A DNA stretch of 64,000 nt from the NCBI RefSeq assembly GCF_000426065.1, contig NZ_AUEQ01000011.1, forward strand, positions 248,001 through 312,000, written 5' to 3'. Positions within the stretch are counted from its first letter, which is position 1; every line of letters begins with the position of its first letter. The notes under the pieces were generated by a model. The model worked only from the letters and a program-made list of their open reading frames with translations, was not told the origin of the DNA and did not search any database. Origin of the DNA: Mycobacterium sp. URHD0025 (lineage in GTDB: Bacteria; Actinomycetota; Actinomycetes; Mycobacteriales; Mycobacteriaceae). A program made the translations under genes and the position numbers. This document shows, piece after piece, positions 26,873 to 34,771 of this stretch.

Positions 26873-28431
26873 TCGCCGTTCCCGACCGCTCCACGGTGGT
26901 CATCATCGGCGCCGGCCCCACGGGCGTCACCGTCGCCACGCTGCTGGCCCAGTACGGTGTCGACTCGCTGATCCTCGACCGCTGGGCGCAGGTGTACCCG
27001 CAACCACGGGCGGTCCACATGGACGACGAGATCGTCCGCATCTTCGCGCGCCTGGGTATCGCAGACCAGGTTGCCGCGATCTCGCGACCGGCGCTGGGCC
27101 TGCGCCTGCTGGACGACTCGATGAACGTGCTCGCGGAGTTCACCCGCGACACCGGGCTGAGCCGCAACGGATTTCCCCAAGCCAACATGTTCGACCAACC
27201 CGAACTCGAGGCTCTCCTGCGCGCCAACCTCAAGCGGCACCCGAGCGCCGAGTTGCGGGGCAACGCCGAGGTCACCGACATCGCCGAGAACGGTGCGGGG
27301 CACGTCCGCGTCACCTACACAGACCGCGTCCGCGGGACCGAACACGCCGTCGACGCCGAGTACGTCCTGGGATGCGACGGCGCCAACAGCCTCATCCGCA
27401 CCCGAATCGGCTGCCGCATGGACGATCTCGGATTCGAGCAGCGCTGGCTGGTGATCGATGTCGCGACAGCTACCGACCTGCACCAGTGGGAAGGTGTCCA
27501 CCAGGTGTGCGACCCGGTCCGGGCGGGCACCTTCATGCGGATCGGTGAAACGCGGTACCGATGGGAGTTCCGGCTCCTGGACGGCGAGACCAGTGCAGCG
27601 TTCAACACCCTGGACAGGGTGCGGCCGCTGATCGAACCCTGGGTACAGCACGCGGCCGCCGATGACCTGCATCTGGTACGGGTGACGGAGTACACGTTCC
27701 GCGCCCAACTGGCCGACAACTGGCGGCGAGGGCGCGTCTTCCTCCTCGGCGACGCCGCCCACCTCACACCACCGTTCATCGGACAAGGCCTGGGTGCCGG
27801 CGTGCGCGATGCGATGAATCTGGCCTGGAAACTCGCCGGCGTCCTCAACGGCACCCTGGGCGAGGAGGTCTTGGACACCTATGAGCAAGAGCGAAAGCCA
27901 CACGCGCGTCAGCTGATCCGGCTGGCGCTCGGTGTCGGCCACGCGATGACGGCGGGCGGCAATCTGGGCAACCTCGTCCGGCGAATCATCCTCCCGCAGT
28001 TGCACCGGTTGCCCGGCCTGCATGCCAGGGTCCTCGACAGCGAAACTCCGGGACTGCGCCGATCCCGGCTCATTCTCACGTCCCGCGCACCGGGGAATCT
28101 CGCGGGCACGCTGTGTCCGAATCCGATGGTCGCCGAAGGCCGCCGGCTCGACGACATCCTCGGGGCCGGCTTCGCGATCCTCACCACCACAGCGCCCAGC
28201 CCGCGGCAGCAGGCGCTGATCGCGCAGCGCGGAGCCGTCCTCCACGTCGCCGCACCTGGTACCGAACTGGCCCGATGGCTGCGCCGCGGCCACGCGACAG
28301 CTGCGATCGTCCGACCCGACCGGACCGTCATGAAGGCAGCACGAGACATCGACGCACTGTGCACCGTGCTGCCCACATTCCCTCGCGTTGCCCCGACTCA
28401 GCCCACCGGCAGAATGAGGCCCGGCCGATGA
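26869..28431 (+). CDS. MhpA-like FAD-dependent aromatic hydroxylase
   Basis: 520 residues of group A flavoprotein monooxygenase. GAGPTG near the N-terminus is the FAD-binding turn, GCDGANS is the DG motif, and GDAAHLTPPFIGQGLGAG is the second FAD motif. RWEFRLLDGE, the LGVG region and a C-terminal thioredoxin-like tail resemble 3-(3-hydroxyphenyl)propionate hydroxylase. It adds an OH to a phenol, giving the catechol for the dioxygenase. GTG start overlaps the FAH stop (GTGA). Confidence 0.88.
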   Translation: MIAVPDRSTVVIIGAGPTGVTVATLLAQYGVDSLILDRWAQVYPQPRAVHMDDEIVRIFARLGIADQVAAISRPALGLRLLDDSMNVLAEFTRDTGLSRNGFPQANMFDQPELEALLRANLKRHPSAELRGNAEVTDIAENGAGHVRVTYTDRVRGTEHAVDAEYVLGCDGANSLIRTRIGCRMDDLGFEQRWLVIDVATATDLHQWEGVHQVCDPVRAGTFMRIGETRYRWEFRLLDGETSAAFNTLDRVRPLIEPWVQHAAADDLHLVRVTEYTFRAQLADNWRRGRVFLLGDAAHLTPPFIGQGLGAGVRDAMNLAWKLAGVLNGTLGEEVLDTYEQERKPHARQLIRLALGVGHAMTAGGNLGNLVRRIILPQLHRLPGLHARVLDSETPGLRRSRLILTSRAPGNLAGTLCPNPMVAEGRRLDDILGAGFAILTTTAPSPRQQALIAQRGAVLHVAAPGTELARWLRRGHATAAIVRPDRTVMKAARDIDALCTVLPTFPRVAPTQPTGRMRPGR

Positions 28432-29633
28432 CCAAGACGCACAGCGGTATTCCCGCATACCGTCAAGACCTCTACAGCACCGAAGCCATCGTCGACCCAT
28501 ATCCCCACTACGCCCGGTTGCGCGAACTCGGCTCCGTGGTCTGGTTGCCGCGGCAACGGGCCTACGCACTGCCCCGCTACACCGAATGCAAGGCCGTTCT
28601 TCGCGACGACCGGACATTCATCTCGGGCAAGGGCGTCGCCCTCAACCCGTTCATCAACCGGCTCTCCAGGGGAACGACCCTCAACAGCGACGGCGGTGAA
28701 CACGACGAACGCCGCAAGCTCGTCGCGCACCGGATGCTGCCGCGCGCCCTGCGGGCAATCAGCGGCAGTGTCGACGCACAAGCCGCATCCGTGGTCGACG
28801 CCGCGCTGGCCACCGGGGAGATCGACGGCGTTGCCGACCTCGCGACGGCGTTGCCCATGGCGGTGGTGCCCGATCTCGTCGGCTGGCCACGCGACCAACG
28901 AGACCACCTGTTGCCGTGGGCCGGAGCCACGTTCGACGTCCTCGGGCCCTTCAACAAGCACGCACTCAGAGCCATGCCCGGCGCGATGCAGATGCTGCGC
29001 TTCGCACGCAAGGTTGTCCGCAAACGGGCCATGCTCGAAGGCAGTCTGGGTCATGACGTGCTCCTCGCCGCCGACGGCGGCAAGCTCTCGCATGCCGAAT
29101 GCCCGCCGCTGATGGTCGACTACATCGCGCCGTCGCTGGACACCACCATCAGTGCCATCTCGAACGCGCTCTACCTGTTCGGCGCCCATCCGGGCCAGTG
29201 GCAGCTCCTTCGTGACGACCCGACGTTGATACCCAACGCGGTCAACGAGGTGATCCGATTCGAATCGCCGCTGCGGGCCTTTTCACGGAAAGTTCTGCAC
29301 GACACCGAAATCACGGGGACTTCGGTCTTCGCAGGCGCCCGCGTGCTCGTTCTCTACGCCTCCGCCAACCGCGACGAACGTGAATGGGACGACCCCGAGA
29401 CCTTCGACATCCGGCGCGACGCGACCCGTCACCTCGGATTCGGACAGGGCGCCCATGCCTGCGCCGGCCAAAGCCTGGCACGCCTTGAGACGAGCGCGAT
29501 GCTGCGCGCGCTCATCGAGCGGGTGGAACGGATCGAGCTGACCGGCACCCCGACCTGGGCAATCAACAACATCATTCGCCGCCACAAGCGGCTGCCGCTG
29601 AGGCTTCATCGCGCCTCGACCGGCGGTCGGTAA
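28428..29633 (+). CDS. Cytochrome P450
   Basis: 401 residues. The heme loop is HLGFGQGAHACAGQSLARLE with Cys345 as thiolate ligand; the K-helix has EVIR at 274-277. The I-helix reads APSLDTT (234-240): the usual AG before x-Asp-Thr-Thr is replaced by Pro-Ser, which is uncommon and may affect oxygen activation. The start overlaps the hydroxylase stop as ATGA. The P450 may hydroxylate a side chain or ring of the operon substrate. It needs a ferredoxin; none is encoded nearby. Confidence 0.9.
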   Translation: MTKTHSGIPAYRQDLYSTEAIVDPYPHYARLRELGSVVWLPRQRAYALPRYTECKAVLRDDRTFISGKGVALNPFINRLSRGTTLNSDGGEHDERRKLVAHRMLPRALRAISGSVDAQAASVVDAALATGEIDGVADLATALPMAVVPDLVGWPRDQRDHLLPWAGATFDVLGPFNKHALRAMPGAMQMLRFARKVVRKRAMLEGSLGHDVLLAADGGKLSHAECPPLMVDYIAPSLDTTISAISNALYLFGAHPGQWQLLRDDPTLIPNAVNEVIRFESPLRAFSRKVLHDTEITGTSVFAGARVLVLYASANRDEREWDDPETFDIRRDATRHLGFGQGAHACAGQSLARLETSAMLRALIERVERIELTGTPTWAINNIIRRHKRLPLRLHRASTGGR

Positions 29634-29713
29634 CCCCTGGCCGGTTGACCTGCGGATGAGCACAGTCGGCGAAACCGGCGCGGATCGAAGTCAGATGAAC
29701 CAGAATGGCTAGT

Positions 29714-29737
29714 CGCAGCTAACTGCCGCAGCTAACT
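29714..29737. repeat. 11-bp direct repeat upstream of the SRPBCC–acyl-CoA synthetase gene
   Basis: CGCAGCTAACT occurs at 29714-29724 and again at 29727-29737, a 13-bp period. It lies 23 nt before the GTG start, in the 126-bp gap after the P450 gene, so it may be a regulator site or just a tandem duplication. Confidence 0.4.
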
Positions 29738-29759
29738 AAGGACACCTGGCAGGACCACC

Positions 29760-31841
29760 GTGGCACGAGACGTGATCGCCGTCGACACGACGCTCGATCA
29801 CCCATGCGCCGATATCTGGCCCCTCCTCGCGGCACCGGAGCTGTACCCACGGTTCTTTCGCGGCCTCGGCTCGTGCGAGCACGCTGCCGCCGACCCGCAC
29901 CTGTTCGAGGTGTGGTTGTCGACCTCCCGCGGCACCGTCGTCGTCCACGAGATGCGCCAGACGGTTCGCCTCTCGGGCACGGAACTGCGCCTCGACGCGA
30001 CCCAGACCGGTCGCTGTTTCGCCTCGATCCGGCTGACCCCTGAAGGACGCGGCGCGCGGATCGCACTGAGGATCTTCGCGGTCGGTACGTTGCACCCCGA
30101 CATCGCAAAAGCCGGTGACAACGCCGTCGAGAGCTGGATCCGCGAAGGGCTGCAGCGGATCTCGGACTACCTCGCCGGCGAGCCGTCCGCCCAACTGGCC
30201 AACATGGGTGACGGGCGCTCTCTGCAACTCAACGTCTTGAAGACCATGATCACCAGCGGCGTGGTCCGCGCGTCTCGACCCGATCGCGGTCTTCGCCAAC
30301 TCAATTCACTCGCCAAATGGGGATTCACGCTGGCCGGCGGCCTCACCGCGGCCGCCGCGCGCGCACCTCGTACCACCGCGTCGATCGACGGCAACGGAAC
30401 CTCGACCTACGCCGAAATGGCCGACCGCACCACCCGCTTGGCAGCCGGCCTCACCGTGATCGGCTTCGGCAGCGACAGCACCTTCGCGGTGCTGGCCCGG
30501 AACCATTCGGCGATGGTCGAGTGCATGGTGGCGGCGAGCAAGTTGGGCGCGGACCTGGTGCTGCTCAACACCGGTCTCGCCGCCCGTGCGATCGAAGAGA
30601 TCGTCAACCGCCACAAGATCGACGCCATATTCGTGGACAACGGCTTCGAGCCCGAGGTGCGCTACGTCGCCGCGGACATCCCGCGGATCTCGATACACCC
30701 CAATTCGGCCACGCCGCAGCGGCGCTCGATGGAGGAGCTCATTTCCACCGGCACCGGCGCCGCACCGGTGGCGCCACCGAAACAACCCGGCAAGCTGGTC
30801 GCTCTCACCTCGGGCACCACCGGCACACCCAAAGGCGCGCGACGGCCCACGCCACCCGGCTTCGGCGCCATCGCCGCGATGTTGTCGCGCATGCCGCTGC
30901 GGCACGGTGAAGTGATGCTGCTCTGCGCGCCGCTGTTCCACACCTGGGGCCTGGCCGCACTGCAAGTGAGCACCCCGCTGCTCGCGACCGTGGTGCTGAT
31001 GGAACGGTTCGACGCCGAAGAAACCCTCAAGGCCATCGAGCGCCACCGCTGCACCGTGGTGATCCTGGTTCCGGTGGTGTTGCAGCGCATTCTCGAGTTG
31101 CCCGCCGCGGTGATCGACCGATACGACACCTCGTCGCTGAAGGTGGTCGCCAGCAGCGGGTCACCGATTCCGGGCGCAGCCGTCGCCAAATTCATCGAGA
31201 TCTTCGGCGACGTTCTCTACAACTTCTACGGTTCCACCGAGGTGTCCTGGGCGACGATCGCCGATCCCACCGACCTGCGCGTCGCCCCGACCACGGCGGG
31301 ACGGCCGCCCCTGGGTACCCGCATCGCCATCCTCGATGAGCGTGGCCACATCGCTCCCGTCGGCGCCGTCGGACGCATCTTCGTCGGCAACGACATGCTG
31401 TTCGACGGCTACACCAATGAGAAATCGCCCGCCGTCGAAGACCGGCTGATGGACACCGGCGATCTCGGGTACCTCGACGGCAGCGGGCGTCTCTTCGTCG
31501 CCGGACGCGACGACGACATGATCATCTCCGGCGGCGAGAACGTTTTCCCGCGGCCGGTCGAAGAAGCCATCGCCGTGCTGCCCCAGGTCGCCGACGTGGC
31601 AGTGGTCGGTGTTCCGGATGCGGAGTTCGGCCAGCGTCTCGCGGCGTTCGTCGTCCGCGCCGACGGGACGTCGCTCGACGAAGACACCGTCAAGAACTAC
31701 GTCCGCAACCGCCTGAGCCGCTTCTCGATTCCGCGCGATGTCACGTTCGTCGATCAGCTGCCCCGCACCGCCACGGGCAAGGTCTTGAAACGTCATCTGA
31801 TCGAGGGCCAGTTTCCGATGGAGATGGGCTGGCCGGGTTAG
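29760..31841 (+). CDS. Fusion of an SRPBCC domain with an acyl-CoA synthetase (ANL)
   Basis: 693 residues. Residues about 1-140 form an SRPBCC domain (VIAVDTTLDHPCADIWPLLAAPELYPRFF type opening), residues 141-185 a linker, and 186-693 a FadD-like adenylating enzyme. The ANL part has LTSGTTGTPKG (349-359), YGSTEVSWATI, a MDTGDLGYLDG strand, the hinge GRDDDMIISGGENVFP and PRTATGKVLKRHL with the catalytic Lys. It activates a carboxylic acid to an acyl-CoA through an acyl-AMP. SRPBCC domains bind hydrophobic ligands; fused here, it may select or deliver the substrate. The arrangement is unusual for FadD proteins. It probably serves the same catabolic operon; GTG 29760 has AGGA 5 nt upstream. Confidence 0.85.
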   Translation: MARDVIAVDTTLDHPCADIWPLLAAPELYPRFFRGLGSCEHAAADPHLFEVWLSTSRGTVVVHEMRQTVRLSGTELRLDATQTGRCFASIRLTPEGRGARIALRIFAVGTLHPDIAKAGDNAVESWIREGLQRISDYLAGEPSAQLANMGDGRSLQLNVLKTMITSGVVRASRPDRGLRQLNSLAKWGFTLAGGLTAAAARAPRTTASIDGNGTSTYAEMADRTTRLAAGLTVIGFGSDSTFAVLARNHSAMVECMVAASKLGADLVLLNTGLAARAIEEIVNRHKIDAIFVDNGFEPEVRYVAADIPRISIHPNSATPQRRSMEELISTGTGAAPVAPPKQPGKLVALTSGTTGTPKGARRPTPPGFGAIAAMLSRMPLRHGEVMLLCAPLFHTWGLAALQVSTPLLATVVLMERFDAEETLKAIERHRCTVVILVPVVLQRILELPAAVIDRYDTSSLKVVASSGSPIPGAAVAKFIEIFGDVLYNFYGSTEVSWATIADPTDLRVAPTTAGRPPLGTRIAILDERGHIAPVGAVGRIFVGNDMLFDGYTNEKSPAVEDRLMDTGDLGYLDGSGRLFVAGRDDDMIISGGENVFPRPVEEAIAVLPQVADVAVVGVPDAEFGQRLAAFVVRADGTSLDEDTVKNYVRNRLSRFSIPRDVTFVDQLPRTATGKVLKRHLIEGQFPMEMGWPG

Positions 31842-31848
31842 CCGGGCT

Positions 31849-32865
31849 TCACTCGAAGGGCACCGGCGGGAGCTTGACCACCTGCGCCGCGTAGCTCAGG
31901 CCCGCGCCGTAGCCGATGAGCAACGCCAGATCGCCCGGTTTCGCCTTACCGGTGGACAACAGGTCCTCCACCGCCAGCGGCACCGAGGCAGCCGACGTGT
32001 TCCCGGTGCGCTCGATGTCGTCGGCGATCACCGCGTCGGCACGCAGGCCCAGATTCTTCGCCAGCAGCTGATTGATCCGGCTGTTCGCCTGATGCGGGAC
32101 GAAGACGTCGACGTCCTCCGGCCCCACCTTCGCCGCCTCCAGCGCCCGCAGCCCCACGTTGCCCATCTCGAACGCGGCCCAACGAAACACCGATGTGCCC
32201 TCGACCCGCAGGTACGGCCGTGGCCCGGCCGGGTCGGCGGCGAAATCCATCCAGTCGATGTCCTGGCGGATCGCGGTGGCCTGGCGTCCATCGCTGCCCC
32301 ACACCGTCGGGCCGATCCCTTGATCAGGTGTTTCGCCGACCACCACGGCGCCCGCACCGTCCCCGAAGATGAAGCAGTTGCCACGGTCGTGCATGTCGAG
32401 GGCGAGCGACAGTTTCTCCGAACCGATGACCACGACCTTGTGTGCGCTGCCCCCACGGACCATGTCGGCGGCCAGTCCGAGGCCGTACCCGAAGCCGGCG
32501 CAGCCCGCGGAAAGGTCGAACGCGGGCACACCGTGTGCACCGAGTTCGCTGGCAACGGCAGGCGCGCAGGCCGGCGTCTGGCGGTAATTCGTGCTTGTCG
32601 CGACGATCACCGCATCCACGTCCGGGCCGCTGAGCAGGGCATTGGCCACGGCTCGGCGGCCGGCTTCGACGGCCATGGATGCCGCCGACTCGTCGTCGGC
32701 TGCGAATCTGCGGGTCTTGATCCCGGTGCGGGTGTAGATCCACTCGTCAGACGAGTCGATGTGCTCACACACCTCGTCATTGGTGACGATCCGAGACGGG
32801 CGGTACGCACCGAGGCTCAGTATCCCGACCTTGGAAATTCCGGCATTCGCCGCTATCTCGGTCAT
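31849..32865 (-). CDS. Beta-ketoacyl-ACP synthase III (FabH type)
   Basis: 338 residues with the thiolase fold. The catalytic triad is visible: Cys122 in SAGCAGF, His258 in VPHQANSRI and Asn289 in ERTGNTSAASVP. FabH condenses an acyl-CoA with malonyl-ACP to start FAS-II or, in relatives, polyketide assembly. No fatty-acid operon surrounds it, so whether it is the housekeeping FabH (Rv0533c type) or a paralogue cannot be decided. It converges on the acyl-CoA synthetase fusion. Confidence 0.88.
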   Translation of the reverse strand: MTEIAANAGISKVGILSLGAYRPSRIVTNDEVCEHIDSSDEWIYTRTGIKTRRFAADDESAASMAVEAGRRAVANALLSGPDVDAVIVATSTNYRQTPACAPAVASELGAHGVPAFDLSAGCAGFGYGLGLAADMVRGGSAHKVVVIGSEKLSLALDMHDRGNCFIFGDGAGAVVVGETPDQGIGPTVWGSDGRQATAIRQDIDWMDFAADPAGPRPYLRVEGTSVFRWAAFEMGNVGLRALEAAKVGPEDVDVFVPHQANSRINQLLAKNLGLRADAVIADDIERTGNTSAASVPLAVEDLLSTGKAKPGDLALLIGYGAGLSYAAQVVKLPPVPFE

Positions 32866-32914
32866 GCCGTCAGACTCTATCTGGAGCGGCTGCTCAGTCG
32901 CCTAAAACGTATTG

Positions 32915-34561
32915 CTACAACGCTGCGACCCGGCCGTTGTCGACCGACCACGACCGGTCGAGCCGGACGTTCTGCAGCATCCGACGATCATGGGTGACCA
33001 GCAGCAACGCCCCGTCATAGCTTTCGAGGGCCTGCTCGAGCTGCTCGATCGCGGGAAGATCCAGATGGTTGGTCGGCTCGTCGAGCACCAGCACATTCGT
33101 GCCATGCGCCTGCAGCAGTGCCAGGCCGGCACGGGTCCGCTCACCGGGTGACAGATCGTCGACCGCACGTTCCACGTGGTCGGCCCTCAGACCGAACTTC
33201 GCCAGCAGGGTCCGCACGTCGGCCGTCGACCACTCCGGCACAAGCCGCTCGAACCGGTCGACGAGTTGTCCGGCACCGGTGAAATCGGCACGGGCCTGGT
33301 CGATTTCACCGATGGCGACATTGGCGCCCAGGCTCGCGCGTCCCTCGTCCGGATGCTGACGACCCAGCAGGAGCCGCAGCAACGTCGACTTACCAGCCCC
33401 GTTGGGGCCCGTGATCCCGATCCGCTCGCCTGCGTTCACCTGCAGCGACACCGGGCCCAGAACGAAACCACCTTGCCGCACAACGGCATTGTCCAGCGTG
33501 GCGACCACCGCGCTGGACCGCGGAGCCGCCGCGATGCTGAACTGCAGGCTCCACTCCTTGCGAGGCTCCTCGACCTCTTCCAGGCGAGCGATCCGGCTCT
33601 CCATCTGCCGGACCTTCTGGGCTTGTTTCTCGCTGGACTCGGTTTGCGCGCGGCGCCGGTTCTTGTCGTTGTCGGGTGCCTTGCGCATCGCGTTCCGGAC
33701 GCCCTGGCTCGACCACTCCCGCTGGGTCCGCGCCCGCGCCACGAGATCGGCCTTCTTGTCGGCGAACTCGTCGTATTCTTCGCGGCGGTGGCGGCGGGCG
33801 ACTTCCCGCTCTGCCAGATAGCTTTCGTAACCACCGCCGTAGACGGTGGTCCGGTTCTGCGCCAGGTCCAGTTCCAGGACACGGGTCACCGTGCGCGCCA
33901 AGAACTCCCGGTCATGACTGACCAGCACCACACCACCGCGGAGGTCACCGACGATGCGCTCCAGCCGGTCCAGCCCGTCGAGGTCCAGATCGTTGGTCGG
34001 CTCATCGAGCAGGACGATGTCGAACCGCGACAACATCAGCGCCGCAAGTCCCACCCGCGCGGCCTGCCCACCCGACAGTTCGGTCATCAGGGTCGAATCC
34101 GGGCGCACCGCCTGGACGTCGAATCCCAGCTCCGCCAGCACGGCCGGCAACCGCTCGTCGAGGTCCGCGGCACCGGTGGCCAGCCAATGATCCAGCGCGG
34201 CGGAGTAGCCGTCGGCATCTGCACCCGGATCCGCCAACGCCTCGGCGGCCGCCTCCATGGCGCGCGTGGCCTCGGTACAGCCGGTTCGCCGCGCGATATA
34301 TGCCGCGACGGTCTCGCCCGGTACCCGCTCGTGCTCCTGCGGCAGCCACCCGACGAAGCCGTCGACCGGAGCGAGACTGATCACACCCTCGAGCGGCTCG
34401 AGATCCCCGGCGAGGATGCGCAACAATGTGCTCTTGCCCGCGCCGTTGGCGCCCACCACACCCACCACATCGCCTGGTCCGACGGTCAGGTCCAGCGCCT
34501 CGAACAGGGTGCGGTGGGCGAATCCGCCGGCCACGTTCTTCGCGACAAGCGTTGCGGTCAT
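32915..34561 (-). CDS. ABC-F family ATPase
   Basis: 548 residues, two ABC domains and no membrane helix. Domain 1 has GANGAGKST, LSGGQAARVGLA and LLDEPTND; domain 2 has GPNGAGKST, LSPGERTRAGLA and LVLDEPTNH. They are joined by a charged linker (about residues 240-330, basic and coiled-coil-like) that in ABC-F proteins reaches into the ribosome. Members act in translation or in ribosome protection against antibiotics. The second signature has LSPGE in place of LSGGQ. Its role here is not determinable. Confidence 0.88.
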   Translation of the reverse strand: MTATLVAKNVAGGFAHRTLFEALDLTVGPGDVVGVVGANGAGKSTLLRILAGDLEPLEGVISLAPVDGFVGWLPQEHERVPGETVAAYIARRTGCTEATRAMEAAAEALADPGADADGYSAALDHWLATGAADLDERLPAVLAELGFDVQAVRPDSTLMTELSGGQAARVGLAALMLSRFDIVLLDEPTNDLDLDGLDRLERIVGDLRGGVVLVSHDREFLARTVTRVLELDLAQNRTTVYGGGYESYLAEREVARRHRREEYDEFADKKADLVARARTQREWSSQGVRNAMRKAPDNDKNRRRAQTESSEKQAQKVRQMESRIARLEEVEEPRKEWSLQFSIAAAPRSSAVVATLDNAVVRQGGFVLGPVSLQVNAGERIGITGPNGAGKSTLLRLLLGRQHPDEGRASLGANVAIGEIDQARADFTGAGQLVDRFERLVPEWSTADVRTLLAKFGLRADHVERAVDDLSPGERTRAGLALLQAHGTNVLVLDEPTNHLDLPAIEQLEQALESYDGALLLVTHDRRMLQNVRLDRSWSVDNGRVAAL

Positions 34562-34771
34562 GGCCTTATGGTCGCACTCCCCGCAATCTCGGCCACCATC
34601 GCGAGTTTGTGGCCGGTTTGGCCGTGGCAGTGGCGCCCGGTGTCGGCGACTCAAGGCAGAATGCGTATGCCTCCCGTGCCACAGGGGTGGCTGCACGGCG
34701 GGCTCGCCGCGCACAGTGACATCCGACGGGAGCCGATTGCTGCGGCATCGGCCCTGGTGGAAAGGACAGCA

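Noticed and set aside
26845..28617. 590-codon minus-strand frame opposite the flavin hydroxylase
   Set aside because: Shadow of the operon gene; no family features.
33176..34771. Upstream extension of the GyrB-like subunit to a 1209-residue protein
   Set aside because: The extra part is antisense to the ABC-F gene; the true start at 34772 has AAGGA and begins at the normal GHKL position.
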